Source: Mycobacteriaceae bacterium (GTDB taxonomy: Bacteria > Pseudomonadota > Gammaproteobacteria > Burkholderiales > Burkholderiaceae_D). From it: 64,000 bases of DNA. The first letter of the stretch is position 1, and each line of letters begins with the position of its first letter. The DNA lies in contig CAJCHO010000060.1 in assembly GCA_903970145.1 (NCBI GenBank), positions 1-64,000 on the forward strand. Reading direction: 5' to 3'. The translations under genes and the position numbers were made by a program. The notes beneath the pieces were generated by a model that saw nothing but the letters and a program-made list of their open reading frames with translations, was not told the origin of the DNA and ran no database searches. Below, in pieces: positions 16,280 to 25,628 of this stretch.

Positions 16280-17470
16280 TCAGCGGGTCGGGCCTGAGGC
16301 GAGTGCCGCGCGTCGATAGTGCTCAGCCGCACGGGGCGCTTCACCCAGAGTTTCGAACAGGCCCGCGAGTGCCAGTTCGATGCGCCCCGCCAGTGCCCCT
16401 CCCTGGTCGTCCACCAGCGCCTCGTCGAGATAACTCTGTGCCTTGCCCCACAGTCCGGCGCGAATGCACAGCACTCCGAGCGTGTACTCAAGATGTGCAT
16501 CGCGAGGGTGGACAGCGAGCCAGTTCTCGGCCCGCTCAATCTGCGCTGCGCCGCTCTCTTCAACGCAGCGTCCGTACTCTTCGACCAGGCGCGCATCCCA
16601 GGTGTGGCCGAGAGCCGATTCGATGATCGTGCGCGCCTGGTAGCCCAACTGCGCACCATTAAAGGCGCGTGCCGCCGACAGAGCGATCTCAGGCACGCGA
16701 CGGTCCCCCGCGGGTACCTCCTGCCAAAATGCGATCAGGGCATAGCCATCGCCGCTTCTCGCATCGAGCAGGTAACGGTAGGCCAGCACCTTGATCTCGC
16801 GCACGGCGGCCGGGTGCAACGCATCGCGCTTGTTGAGCATGCGCAACAGGCGCAGTACTTCGTCCCACTTGCCTGCGTACTGATTGGCCTTCAGGGCCAG
16901 CCGCAGCGACTGGATGTGGCGCGCACCGGCAGCGTGGAACTGCCCGACCACAGCCAGGGCGCGCGCGCTGTCGCGTGCGTCAACCAGGCACTCTGCTTCG
17001 GTCATCAGGCGTGCTGCACGCAAGCCGTCAGCGCCGTCGGCGCGGCGCAGCCAGGCGTCGCGCCGCAAGTTCTCGGTCATGCGGTGGGCGGCGCGCGCCC
17101 CGATGAGCGCTGCCAGACCCGCGACTTCCGGCAGGTCCTGCGCTTCCTCGGCATGGCGCTCGGCCTGACCAAAGCGTCCCTCGAAGTAGGCCTGCAATGC
17201 GCCGCGCAACGCGCGATTGGAACGCTTCTCAAGCTGGCGCAGCCGATAGTCGGCGACCCGCTGCGGCATCTCATAGGTCTTGCGCGCCAGGCGCAGCAGC
17301 ACATAAAAAAAGCCGAAGGACAGTACCGCAATCAGTGCGAACAGATTGAGCGACAGATCGATGCGATACGGCGGATAGAAGAGCACCACATTGCCCGAGT
17401 CGAGCTGGGCGACGAGCGCCAGACCGACTGCCGCAGCAAAAAGCAGGACCAGTATGAACAGTAGACGCAC
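16280..17470 (-). CDS. hemY: HemY-like inner-membrane TPR protein
   Basis: 396 residues. Two N-terminal membrane helices (about 3-22 and 40-60) and a long alpha-helical TPR-like region match the HemY_N family of proteobacteria, encoded after hemX. It is not protoporphyrinogen oxidase despite the shared name. Proposed to help later haem synthesis, mechanism unsettled. 12 bases follow the hemX stop, consistent with one hemCDXY transcript. No strong terminator follows the gene. Confidence 0.9.
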   Translation of the reverse strand: MRLLFILVLLFAAAVGLALVAQLDSGNVVLFYPPYRIDLSLNLFALIAVLSFGFFYVLLRLARKTYEMPQRVADYRLRQLEKRSNRALRGALQAYFEGRFGQAERHAEEAQDLPEVAGLAALIGARAAHRMTENLRRDAWLRRADGADGLRAARLMTEAECLVDARDSARALAVVGQFHAAGARHIQSLRLALKANQYAGKWDEVLRLLRMLNKRDALHPAAVREIKVLAYRYLLDARSGDGYALIAFWQEVPAGDRRVPEIALSAARAFNGAQLGYQARTIIESALGHTWDARLVEEYGRCVEESGAAQIERAENWLAVHPRDAHLEYTLGVLCIRAGLWGKAQSYLDEALVDDQGGALAGRIELALAGLFETLGEAPRAAEHYRRAALASGPTR

Positions 17471-17482
17471 GGCGCAAGGCTC

Positions 17483-18628
17483 CTAGTGGTCGTGCGGCGC
17501 CTTGAAACTGCGCACGGCGGCCAGGCTGTCAGCGAGCGTTGGCAGCTCCACCGACGTGTTGCTGGTCTCGACCTGCTTGAGCATCTGCAGTGCGCCAACC
17601 GTCTGGCGCGAGCGCAGATCGAAGTATTTCTGGAGCATCTCCTCGGCGCGCAGCAAATCGGAGCGATAGATCGATTCCTGGCGTGCAAGCAGGGCCAGGC
17701 GCGCATTGAGCAGGCGCAGCTTGAGGTTCTCGCGCAGGAAATACGACTGGCTCGGCGTGAGCAGGATCGACTCCGGCTGGTCGACTTCGCGCACGCGCAC
17801 CAGTTGCTGGAACTCCTCCCAGGCTTCGGCGCTCAGATAGCGCCAGGCATCCTGTATGCGCTCGCCGAGCGTAGGCGCGCTCACCTGGGGTTTGCCGTCC
17901 TTGCCCGGCGTGACGTGCGCGCCGCGCTCGAGCGGATGTGCATCCAGTCGTGGCGCCGGCGCCGGCCTTTCGTCGGAGAGCAGCGGCAGGCCATCGACCA
18001 TGCCGACGAGGCTGTCGATGCGCAAGGCGTTGCCGGCCAGATCGACAGAGGGGAGCGCGCGCAGCCGCTCCATGTCGCGCGCGATAGCCCGACGCAATGC
18101 GATGAACTGCGGTCGATCGGCGCGCGCCAGGCGGTTGTCGGCATTCTGCAGGGCGATCAAGGCGCCCTGCACGTTACCAGCGAGCTGCAGCTGTTGCGAC
18201 GCCACCGAGAGAATCTGCTCGACTTCGGCGAGCGCCCAATCATCGCGGGTGCGCGAGAGGTCCTGATAAAGCTGCTCGAGCGAAGCTTGCTGGCTCTGCG
18301 ACTCGGCAAGCTTGGCTTCGAGGACCGACATGTGGGACTGCAGAGCGATGGCCTCGTCGGCGGCCTGTTTGGCCATCACGTGTGACTCGTTGTCACGGGT
18401 GTCGGCGTCCTGCAGGCGTCGCGCGATCTCCCGCTCGGCACTCTCGAGGCGCGCGAAGCCAGCCCACCAGAGCACGATCGAAAGTGAGCTCAGCACTATG
18501 GCGGCAATGCTCAACCATTGCACCAGGCGCGTGCGCGATCCCGTCGCAGACGACATCTGGGAATTGGAACTCGCGGACGCTAAGGCGCCGGACGCGTCGG
18601 AGGCGGTGGGTTGTGAGACGTTTTCCAT
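17483..18628 (-). CDS. hemX: HemX, uroporphyrinogen-III methyltransferase-like membrane protein
   Basis: 381 residues. A Ser/Ala-rich cytoplasmic start, one membrane helix at about 36-59, a coiled-coil at about 60-135 rich in Glu, Gln and Ala, then a periplasmic domain of HemX type. Despite the traditional name the methyltransferase motifs are absent. Lies between hemD and hemY with a 21-base gap to hemD, the standard proteobacterial order. Confidence 0.9.
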   Translation of the reverse strand: MENVSQPTASDASGALASASSNSQMSSATGSRTRLVQWLSIAAIVLSSLSIVLWWAGFARLESAEREIARRLQDADTRDNESHVMAKQAADEAIALQSHMSVLEAKLAESQSQQASLEQLYQDLSRTRDDWALAEVEQILSVASQQLQLAGNVQGALIALQNADNRLARADRPQFIALRRAIARDMERLRALPSVDLAGNALRIDSLVGMVDGLPLLSDERPAPAPRLDAHPLERGAHVTPGKDGKPQVSAPTLGERIQDAWRYLSAEAWEEFQQLVRVREVDQPESILLTPSQSYFLRENLKLRLLNARLALLARQESIYRSDLLRAEEMLQKYFDLRSRQTVGALQMLKQVETSNTSVELPTLADSLAAVRSFKAPHDH

Positions 18629-18649
18629 GGCTGACGCGGACCTAAGGCG

Positions 18650-19438
18650 TCATTTTAGCGCCTCTATGAGTTGTGAGTCGCCCTGTCCGCAGATTTCCGC
18701 CTGGGTGAATCCGAGCGCTGTTGCGTTTTGGGCAATGCGCGAATGTCCGGTCAGAAGTCTCTGGGAAAACAGCCAGCCGCGCGCTCCGGGGCCGGCGACC
18801 TCTTCGACCAGTCCAACGAGGTTGTGAAGCCCTTCGGAGCTGCTGACCACCAATTGGACCACGCGCCTCTCGGCGATCCACGCGGACAGCTTCGCGCGCG
18901 CCGCCGTATCGGGTCTCCCGCGGCTGCGCTCGTAGCATTGCACCGTGGTGACCGCTGCGCCGGCCGCGAGAAGCGCCTCGGCCAGCCAGGTGCGGCCGCC
19001 ATTTCCCTTAAAAATCAGGATGGGGCCGCCTGTCGCGCTGCTGCGTTCGAGCTCGCCATACAGGCTCTCGGAATCATAACGTGCGTACCCTTCCTCACCC
19101 TCCTCGTCCGAAGGCGTGAAGATCCGATAGCCTGGCGTGGCGATACCCCGAGCCGCCAGCGCGGCGAGACTGCCGGGGCCCATGACGGCCAGGGCCACCT
19201 CTTCCGGCCAAGGCCGGTCGAGCTGCGCAAAGGTCGCCTCGATCGCGTTCGGACTCACGAAAATCGCCAGACCGAAGGATTCGAGCCGCCCGAGCATGGC
19301 CCGCAGTGGTTCGGCATCCGACAGCGGGCCCACTTCGAGCGCCGGGAAGAGCAGCACTTCATGACCTTGGGCGCCCAAGGCCGCAGCGAGCGCGCCCACT
19401 TGCCCTGTCGCCCGCGTGAGAATGACCGGTGCGCCCAT
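18650..19438 (-). CDS. hemD: Uroporphyrinogen-III synthase
   Basis: 262 residues. Cyclises hydroxymethylbilane to uroporphyrinogen III with ring-D inversion. Two Rossmann-like halves are expected; seen are the weakly conserved N-terminal 'VILTRATGQ' and the C-terminal 'VVSSSEGLHNLVGLV' signature. The start is one base after the hemC stop, so the two genes are translationally linked. Confidence 0.93.
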   Translation of the reverse strand: MGAPVILTRATGQVGALAAALGAQGHEVLLFPALEVGPLSDAEPLRAMLGRLESFGLAIFVSPNAIEATFAQLDRPWPEEVALAVMGPGSLAALAARGIATPGYRIFTPSDEEGEEGYARYDSESLYGELERSSATGGPILIFKGNGGRTWLAEALLAAGAAVTTVQCYERSRGRPDTAARAKLSAWIAERRVVQLVVSSSEGLHNLVGLVEEVAGPGARGWLFSQRLLTGHSRIAQNATALGFTQAEICGQGDSQLIEALK

Positions 19439-19439
19439 C

Positions 19440-20393
19440 TCAGGCGGGGGTGATCAGGGCGAGCGCATTGTTTTCGATGAGCTCGGTGGCAAGCCCCTGG
19501 CCCAGCCCCTCAGGATCCACGGCCGGACCGTGCGCTTGACAGCGCAGCACCTCGCTGCCGTCTTCGCGCGCCACCAGGGCGCGCAGCCAGAGCGTCTCGG
19601 GGTCGCTAAAAACCGCGTGCGCCGCCAGCGCCACTGTACAGCTGCCACCCAGGCCCCGCGACACCGCGCGCTCGGCGCGCACGGCTGCAGCCGTGCGTGG
19701 ATCATTGAGCAATGCCAGCACGGCAAAGAGTTCCGTGCGATGCGCGCCGATCTCTATTCCAAGAGCCCCCTGGCCGGGGGCCGGCAGGCACTCGTCAAAG
19801 TCGAGATAGCCACGAATCCGGTCGGCCAGGCCAAGGCGCCGCAGACCCGCCGCGGCGAGGATGATCGCCTCGAACCCGCCCTCATCAAGCTTGCGAATCC
19901 GTGTGTCGAGATTGCCGCGCAGAGCATGAATCGCCAGCGTCGGGTAGCGTTCGCGCAGCTGCGCGGCGCGCCGCAGACTGGAGGTCCCGACGCGTGCACC
20001 AGGCGGCAGCTCGGCCAGACTTGCGTAATTGCCTGAAACCAGCGCGTCGCGCGCGTCCTCACGCTCCATGACGGCCGCCAGGGCAAACTGCTCGTCGAGC
20101 GTCATCGGCACATCTTTTAGGGAATGGACGGCAAGATCGGCCCGACCATCCAGGAGTGCCATCTCCAGCTCTTTGACGAAAAGCCCCTTGCCTCCGACCT
20201 TTGCGAGACTGCGATCGAGGATCTGGTCACCCCGCGTGGTCATCGCGGCAATGCGCACCGCGCAGTGCGGCAAGAGGCTCTCGAGCCGTGCCTTGACATG
20301 CTCGGCCTGCCAGAGCGCCAGACGACTCTCGCGCGAGGCTATGACCAACGACGACGGCAACTGCCGATCTGGCAAGCTCAGCGTGGCGGACAT
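19440..20393 (-). CDS. hemC: Hydroxymethylbilane synthase (porphobilinogen deaminase)
   Basis: 317 residues. Polymerises four porphobilinogens on a dipyrromethane cofactor. The cofactor-carrying cysteine is C252 in [13 protein letters not shown], and the catalytic-aspartate region [14 protein letters not shown] is at 83-96. Family starts such as [15 protein letters not shown] at 16-30 show the first 15 residues are an extension; a later start is possible. First gene of the hemCDXY series. Confidence 0.96.
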   Translation of the reverse strand: MSATLSLPDRQLPSSLVIASRESRLALWQAEHVKARLESLLPHCAVRIAAMTTRGDQILDRSLAKVGGKGLFVKELEMALLDGRADLAVHSLKDVPMTLDEQFALAAVMEREDARDALVSGNYASLAELPPGARVGTSSLRRAAQLRERYPTLAIHALRGNLDTRIRKLDEGGFEAIILAAAGLRRLGLADRIRGYLDFDECLPAPGQGALGIEIGAHRTELFAVLALLNDPRTAAAVRAERAVSRGLGGSCTVALAAHAVFSDPETLWLRALVAREDGSEVLRCQAHGPAVDPEGLGQGLATELIENNALALITPA

Positions 20394-20476
20394 GGAAGTT
20401 GGGGTCGGGGACGGCAGCGCAGCGCCGGGAGCGCCTTGCGGGGGTGCGAGTTTAGCACGCGACCCCGGCAGATCGA

Positions 20477-20857
20477 TCAGGCGTGAATCAGACGGCCACC
20501 GGAGAAAGACCAGTTCTCCCAGCGCGTCTCGCAGAAAACGATCATGACATTCTCCGGATCAAATCCCCCCGCCTGCAGGCGCGTCACGATGTCATGAGTT
20601 ATCTGGCGCTTGACTTTCACGCTACGCCCGACCGAGAGCAGGATTTCGATGAGCACGAAGCGATCATCGCGCTGGCTCGCCACGTCCGGGTACTTGGGAT
20701 CAAAGCGGAAATCGCTCGCATCCAGTTCGAGCACGCGATGAAACAGATCATCCTTGGGAACACCGGAAGTAAGCAGTGCGGCGTGTACTGAATCAAGGAC
20801 GGCATTCTTGAATCCCGCGTCCTTGGGACGTCGAACGGTCAGGGTAACGAGCGGCAT
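20477..20857 (-). CDS. Tautomerase-superfamily protein
   Basis: 126 residues. The start [11 protein letters not shown] places a proline second, the catalytic Pro1 of the 4-oxalocrotonate tautomerase superfamily after Met removal; ATG at 20857 is chosen for this reason over an upstream ATG at 20878. Length is that of the two-domain-like tautomerase_2/malonate-semialdehyde decarboxylase-like group rather than the 62-residue 4-OT. The substrate is unknown. Inserted between the LytTR regulator and hemC on the same strand, where Pseudomonas has algR directly beside hemC. Confidence 0.82.
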   Translation of the reverse strand: MPLVTLTVRRPKDAGFKNAVLDSVHAALLTSGVPKDDLFHRVLELDASDFRFDPKYPDVASQRDDRFVLIEILLSVGRSVKVKRQITHDIVTRLQAGGFDPENVMIVFCETRWENWSFSGGRLIHA

Positions 20858-20894
20858 GGAGTAGCTCCTATCGAACACACAAGCTGAAGAGGAC

Positions 20895-21707
20895 TTAACG
20901 CCTTAAAAGGCCCTTGACGATCGGCCACTGGCGACGGCTGACTGGCAGGCGCTCGTCGATGCCGCGCACCATTACCTCCCAGTGCGGCTCGCCAGCTGCA
21001 TCCTCGTCGGTTGCCCCTTCGACCCGCTCGAAGCCGGCGATGGCTCCGCGCGCGACCAGGGCATTTCGATGCACGCGCACCATCGACTCGCGAAACTCCT
21101 CTTCCAGGGCCACCAGCGACTCTTCGGTGAGGTACTGCTTTTGCGCGGTGCGGATCGTGACGTATTTCTGTTCGGCCTTCAGATAGAGGATATCGACCAC
21201 CGGCACCAGCACGACACGGCCGCGCTCATGAACCCCGACAAACTCGCGCGCACGCTGATCGCTCGATTGATTGAGCGCCTCGATGGCCGCGGTTTGCGGC
21301 CGTGTCAGTCGGGCGATGCGTTGCAGGGTTTCGAGCAGGCGTTGCGCACGCACCGGCTTGACAAGAAAATCAAGCGCGTGCACCTCGAAGGCTTTGAGCG
21401 CGAATTCGTCATACGCAGTCACGAACACCACCGCCGGAGGCCGTGGCAGGCTGGCGAGGTGGCGCGCGAGCTCAATGCCATTCATGCGCGGCATTTGGAC
21501 GTCGATGATCATCAGGTCGACGGACTCGGCGGCAAGCAGCTCGATGGCCTGTGCGCCATGACCGGCTTCGGCCACGATCCGGTGCGCGAACTGCGCCTCG
21601 ATGTCGCCGAGGATCGCGCGCAAGCGCTGGCGCGCAAGATCCTCGTCATCAACGATCATGATGCGCATCGCTGCGCCAGCCGGATTCTCAAGCGTGGATG
21701 GGTTCAT
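20895..21707 (-). CDS. LytTR-family response regulator (AlgR-like)
   Basis: 270 residues. An N-terminal receiver with the acidic pair D20/D21, the phosphoacceptor D69 in MIIDVQMP, and a C-terminal LytTR DNA-binding domain at about 165-265 with VDILYLKAEQKYVTIRT. The start at 21707 overlaps the kinase stop as ATGA; an internal ATG at 21668 (MRIMIVDDE) is also possible. Position next to hemCD and argH matches the Pseudomonas algZ-algR region. AlgR in Pseudomonas controls alginate and type IV pili; targets here are unknown. Confidence 0.92.
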   Translation of the reverse strand: MNPSTLENPAGAAMRIMIVDDEDLARQRLRAILGDIEAQFAHRIVAEAGHGAQAIELLAAESVDLMIIDVQMPRMNGIELARHLASLPRPPAVVFVTAYDEFALKAFEVHALDFLVKPVRAQRLLETLQRIARLTRPQTAAIEALNQSSDQRAREFVGVHERGRVVLVPVVDILYLKAEQKYVTIRTAQKQYLTEESLVALEEEFRESMVRVHRNALVARGAIAGFERVEGATDEDAAGEPHWEVMVRGIDERLPVSRRQWPIVKGLLRR

Positions 21708-22798
21708 GTCCGAGTGTGAAATGGCAAACGCACGCGCACTTCGAAGCGCTCGTCGCGCACGCCGGCCGTCAGCTGTGCCTCGAGATCGAACAACAGGTTC
21801 AGGCGCTGGCGCACGTTGTCCAGCCCGATCTGGTTGCCGCGTGGACTGCCGCCGTCTCCGAGCCACGGATTGGTGATACGAATGTCGACGAAATTGCCCA
21901 CGCGCGCTACCTCGATATCGATCCGTCCGGGTTCCTCGCGTGGCTCGATGCCGTGGTGGACGGCATTTTCCACGAGCGGCTGCAACAGCAGCAAGGGCAC
22001 GAGCATGTCACTGGTGTTGTCGTCGACACTCCAATGAACCTGCAGTCGTGTCCCCAGGCGCAGACCCTCGATGGCCAGATACTGGCGGCACAAGGCCAGC
22101 TCTTCGGCCAGGCTCACCTGATCGCGACGATCGCGCATCAGGGCCCGAAACAGATCGGCCAGGTCTTCGAGTAGCGATTCGGCGCGCCGCGGATCGCTTC
22201 GCATGAGTCCGAGCACGGCATTCAGACTGTTGAAAAGAAAATGCGGGCGAATGCGCGCTTGCAGCGCCTGCAGGCGCGCCTCGGCCAGGGCAGGCAGGTC
22301 CGACAGGCTGCGCAGATAAGCCCAATAGAGCACCAACGCGCACACGCCGGACGCGGACAGACCATCGCGCCAGGCAAGCGTCCAGCGATCCGGGAAAAGC
22401 GGCCCGAGAAGGATTTCGTAGAGCATGGTCAGGGTGCCGGGAACGAGTACCGTGACAAGCAGCTGCTGGCGATGCGAGAAGTCTTTCCCGTGACGACGCA
22501 AAAGGCAGCCCGCCAGAAGGCTCGCCATCAGCACGGGCTCGACGACAGCAGCGGCGCCAAGGCAGGTCTCGAGCCAGCCCTCCCAGGATTTTGCCTGCGA
22601 GCCCAGGATCGCAAAAACGAGGGCATTGACGCCGAGCGCGACGCGCAGGGTCACTCCGAGGTTGCACCAGTCCGGCAAGGGGTCGTAGGCGAGAGAGTCG
22701 GACAGTCGTCGACGCGGCGCGCCGGGCACAATGCCCGACGGCGCGGTCGCGCCGAGCGCCTGCTTTATACTAGTCTGGTTGTCGCGAACCGTATCCAC
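21704..22798 (-). CDS. LytS/AlgZ-type sensor histidine kinase
   Basis: 364 residues. Several N-terminal membrane helices (about 48-66, 84-101, 114-132, 147-164) are followed by the His_kinase (PF06580) signature RPHFLFNSLNAVLG with H186, and an ATPase domain ending in GGSPRGNQIGLDNVRQRL. The start is GTG at 22798; an internal GTG at 22729 is possible. It is coupled to the LytTR regulator by a 4-base overlap. Divergent from argH, the two starts are about 100 bases apart. Confidence 0.92.
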   Translation of the reverse strand: MDTVRDNQTSIKQALGATAPSGIVPGAPRRRLSDSLAYDPLPDWCNLGVTLRVALGVNALVFAILGSQAKSWEGWLETCLGAAAVVEPVLMASLLAGCLLRRHGKDFSHRQQLLVTVLVPGTLTMLYEILLGPLFPDRWTLAWRDGLSASGVCALVLYWAYLRSLSDLPALAEARLQALQARIRPHFLFNSLNAVLGLMRSDPRRAESLLEDLADLFRALMRDRRDQVSLAEELALCRQYLAIEGLRLGTRLQVHWSVDDNTSDMLVPLLLLQPLVENAVHHGIEPREEPGRIDIEVARVGNFVDIRITNPWLGDGGSPRGNQIGLDNVRQRLNLLFDLEAQLTAGVRDERFEVRVRLPFHTRT

Positions 22799-22897
22799 TG
22801 AACACTCTGGCTCCGGAGGAGCTTTCCCCTCAACTGGCGCTTTGCAACAGTTGCGGGCCCGCGATATCTGGCAATGTCTCCCGCGTTCCCGGCGATT

Positions 22898-24298
22898 ATG
22901 ACAGAACAGCTTTCCAAGAAGAACGAAGCCTGGTCGGGACGGTTCTCAGAGCCGGTCGCTGAACTGGTTCAGCAATACACGGCGTCGATCGACTTCGACA
23001 AACGACTCGCGCACTACGACATTCAGGCGTCGCTCGCGCATGCGGCGATGCTCGCAAAGTGCGGCCTGATCAGCCAGGCCGATCTGGCCGCCATCGAAAC
23101 CGGCATGGCGCGTATCGCCGCAGAAATAAGCGCTGGCAGTTTCAAATGGTCGATCGAGCTTGAGGACGTACACCTGAATATAGAGAAGCGCCTCACCGAA
23201 CTGATCGGTGACGCCGGCAAGCGCCTGCATACCGCGCGCTCGCGCAATGACCAGGTGGCGACCGACATTCGCCTGTGGCTGCGTGCAACGATCGATGAAC
23301 TATGCGCTGCGCTAGTCGCCGTGCAGGGCGCCCTGCTGGATCTGGCCGAACCCCACGCCGCCACGGTAATGCCCGGATTCACGCATCTGCAGGTGGCACA
23401 GCCGATAAGCTTTGGTCACCACCTTCTCGCCTATGTCGAGATGTTCAGTCGCGATGTCACGCGCCTGACCGACTGCCGGGCCCGCGCCAATTTCCTGCCG
23501 CTCGGCGCCGCCGCCCTCGCCGGAACCAGCTTTGCGATCGATCGCGATCAGCTCGCCACTGCCCTCGGCTTTTCCGGGGTCTGCCACAATTCGCTCGATG
23601 CGGTGTCGGACCGCGACTTCGCGGTCGAATTCTGCGCCGCCTGCACCCTGATCATGACGCACATCTCGCGCCTGTCAGAAGAAATCATCCTGTGGATGAA
23701 TCCGGCTTTCGCGTTCATCGATCTCGCGGACCGCTTTTGTACCGGATCGTCGATCATGCCGCAAAAGAAGAATCCGGATGTCGCCGAACTCGCGCGTGGC
23801 AAGAGCGCGCGGGCACTCGGCAATCTGGTTGCGCTCGTGACGCTCATAAAAGCCCAGCCGCTGGCCTACAACAAGGACAATCAGGAAGACAAGGAACCGC
23901 TATTTGACAGCGCGGACACGGTTCTAATGACCTTGCGCATCTACGCTGACATGATCGCCGGAATCAGGGTGAACGCCAAAGCGATGCGCAGTGCCGCCGA
24001 GCGCGGCTTTGCCACCGCGACTGATCTGGCCGACTATCTGGTGCGACGCGGTCTCGCGTTTCGCGATGCCCACGAGATCGTCGCCCGCGCGGTTCGCGAT
24101 TGCGCCGCGCGCGGTATAGGTCTGGACGGCTTGTCGGACGCCGAACTTCTCGCGCTGTCCCCCCTGATCGAGCCCGCGGCGCGGGCCAGCCTCACCCTGG
24201 AAGGCTCGATTGCAGCGCGCAACCACGTCGGTGGAACCGCACCGGTTCGTGTCAAGGCCGAGATCGAAGCTCATCGCAAGCGTCTGGCAACGGCCTAG
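22898..24298 (+). CDS. argH: Argininosuccinate lyase
   Basis: 466 residues, the last step of arginine synthesis: argininosuccinate to arginine and fumarate. The superfamily signature [12 protein letters not shown] at 283-294 contains the catalytic serine loop, FTHLQ is at 161-165, and [12 protein letters not shown] at 112-123. The ATG at 22898 is chosen because family similarity starts near [11 protein letters not shown]; an upstream ATG adds eight residues. The Ser/Thr kinase gene follows 27 bases later on the same strand. Confidence 0.97.
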   Translation: MTEQLSKKNEAWSGRFSEPVAELVQQYTASIDFDKRLAHYDIQASLAHAAMLAKCGLISQADLAAIETGMARIAAEISAGSFKWSIELEDVHLNIEKRLTELIGDAGKRLHTARSRNDQVATDIRLWLRATIDELCAALVAVQGALLDLAEPHAATVMPGFTHLQVAQPISFGHHLLAYVEMFSRDVTRLTDCRARANFLPLGAAALAGTSFAIDRDQLATALGFSGVCHNSLDAVSDRDFAVEFCAACTLIMTHISRLSEEIILWMNPAFAFIDLADRFCTGSSIMPQKKNPDVAELARGKSARALGNLVALVTLIKAQPLAYNKDNQEDKEPLFDSADTVLMTLRIYADMIAGIRVNAKAMRSAAERGFATATDLADYLVRRGLAFRDAHEIVARAVRDCAARGIGLDGLSDAELLALSPLIEPAARASLTLEGSIAARNHVGGTAPVRVKAEIEAHRKRLATA

Positions 24299-24325
24299 CT
24301 GGCCCCGCAAAGGAGCAGCGCACGC

Positions 24326-25624
24326 ATGGAACGCATCGGAAAATACGAGATCAGGCAGCTGCTCGGCGAAGGCGCCTCGAGCCTTGTTTATCTCGCGCAC
24401 GACCCTTTTGGCGACCGTCTGGTCGCCGTGAAGGTTCCCAAGGCCGAGGTACTGCGTGACCCGCAGCATGGTCAGATGTATCGCAAGCTGTTTGCCGCCG
24501 AAGCGGCCCTTGCCGGCCGCATGAACCATCCCCACATCGCCTCGATCCTCGATGCGGTACACGACGCAGAACACCCCTATCTGGTGGTCGAGTATGTGCC
24601 GGGCGGCACGCTCGAGCCTTTCGTCGCGCGCGACAACCTGCTCTCGCCGGAGCGCGCTGTCGAAGTCATCTTCAAGTGCTCGCGCGCCCTAGAGTTTGCG
24701 CATCGCGTCGGCGTGACCCATCGCGACATCAAGCCGGCCAACATCCTGATCGACAACTCGGATGGAGCGATCCGCGATATCAAGATCACCGACTTCGGCG
24801 CGGCGATGTCGAGCTCGAGCGACGTAACGGTGGTCTCGGGGATTGGTTCACCGGCCTATATGTCGCCCGAACAGATCAAGGACCATCCTCTGGATCATCG
24901 CACGGACATTTATTCGCTGGGCATTGTGCTCTACCAGCTCCTGGTGGGCCGACTGCCATTTGAGGCTACCAGCAATGCCGGGATGGTGTACCAGATCATC
25001 AACACCGAGCCGACCACACCCTCGACGCTGCGCACCGGCCTTCCCAAGCGCCTGGACGAGATCGTCGCGCGGGCGATGTGCAAGGATCTTGAGGCCCGCT
25101 ACCAGCAGTGGTCCGAGTTCTCCTTCGATCTGGCCGATATCTATCGCGATCGCGATGCGCTGGCGATGACCGACGAGGAAATTGCCGATTCGGAGAAGTT
25201 CACGACCCTGCGCGCCCTGTCATTTTTCCGCGAATTCTCGGATGTCGAACTCTGGGAGGTCGTGCGCCTGTCGGAATGGGGCAAACATCCCGCCGGCACC
25301 AATCTGATCAAGGAAGGCGATCACGGAAAGTTTTTCTTCATCCTTGCCGGCGGCCAGGCCAAGGTTACCAAACGCGGCAAGCTGCTCAACGTGATCGAGA
25401 CCGGCGAGTGCGTGGGCGAGATGGCATATCTGGCAACGGCCGGTTCGCCAGCGGCTGAACAGCGCGGCGCCGATGTGGTCACCCTGTCGCCGACGACGAC
25501 GATTCGCCTCGACAATGAGAAACTGCTCAACGCCTCGACCAGCTGTCGCTATCACTTCGATCGCTCGTTTATCAACATCCTGGTCGAACGACTGACGCTT
25601 GCCAACCAGCGCCTCGCGCAGTGA
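24326..25624 (+). CDS. Ser/Thr protein kinase fused to a cyclic-nucleotide-binding domain
   Basis: 432 residues. Residues 1-265 form a Hanks-type kinase with all catalytic motifs: GEGASSLVY (14-22), K36 in VAVKVPK, HRDIKPAN (132-139), DFG (156-158), SPEQ (180-183). Residues about 290-425 form a cNMP-binding domain with the FFFILAGGQAKVTKRG and GECVGEMAYLA stretches. No membrane helix, unlike PASTA or most bacterial receptor kinases, so it is cytoplasmic. The key phosphate-binding Arg of classical cNMP pockets is not clearly present, so the ligand may not be cAMP. Downstream of argH, convergent with pmbA four bases away. Targets unknown. Confidence 0.9.
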   Translation: MERIGKYEIRQLLGEGASSLVYLAHDPFGDRLVAVKVPKAEVLRDPQHGQMYRKLFAAEAALAGRMNHPHIASILDAVHDAEHPYLVVEYVPGGTLEPFVARDNLLSPERAVEVIFKCSRALEFAHRVGVTHRDIKPANILIDNSDGAIRDIKITDFGAAMSSSSDVTVVSGIGSPAYMSPEQIKDHPLDHRTDIYSLGIVLYQLLVGRLPFEATSNAGMVYQIINTEPTTPSTLRTGLPKRLDEIVARAMCKDLEARYQQWSEFSFDLADIYRDRDALAMTDEEIADSEKFTTLRALSFFREFSDVELWEVVRLSEWGKHPAGTNLIKEGDHGKFFFILAGGQAKVTKRGKLLNVIETGECVGEMAYLATAGSPAAEQRGADVVTLSPTTTIRLDNEKLLNASTSCRYHFDRSFINILVERLTLANQRLAQ

Positions 25625-25628
25625 GCGC

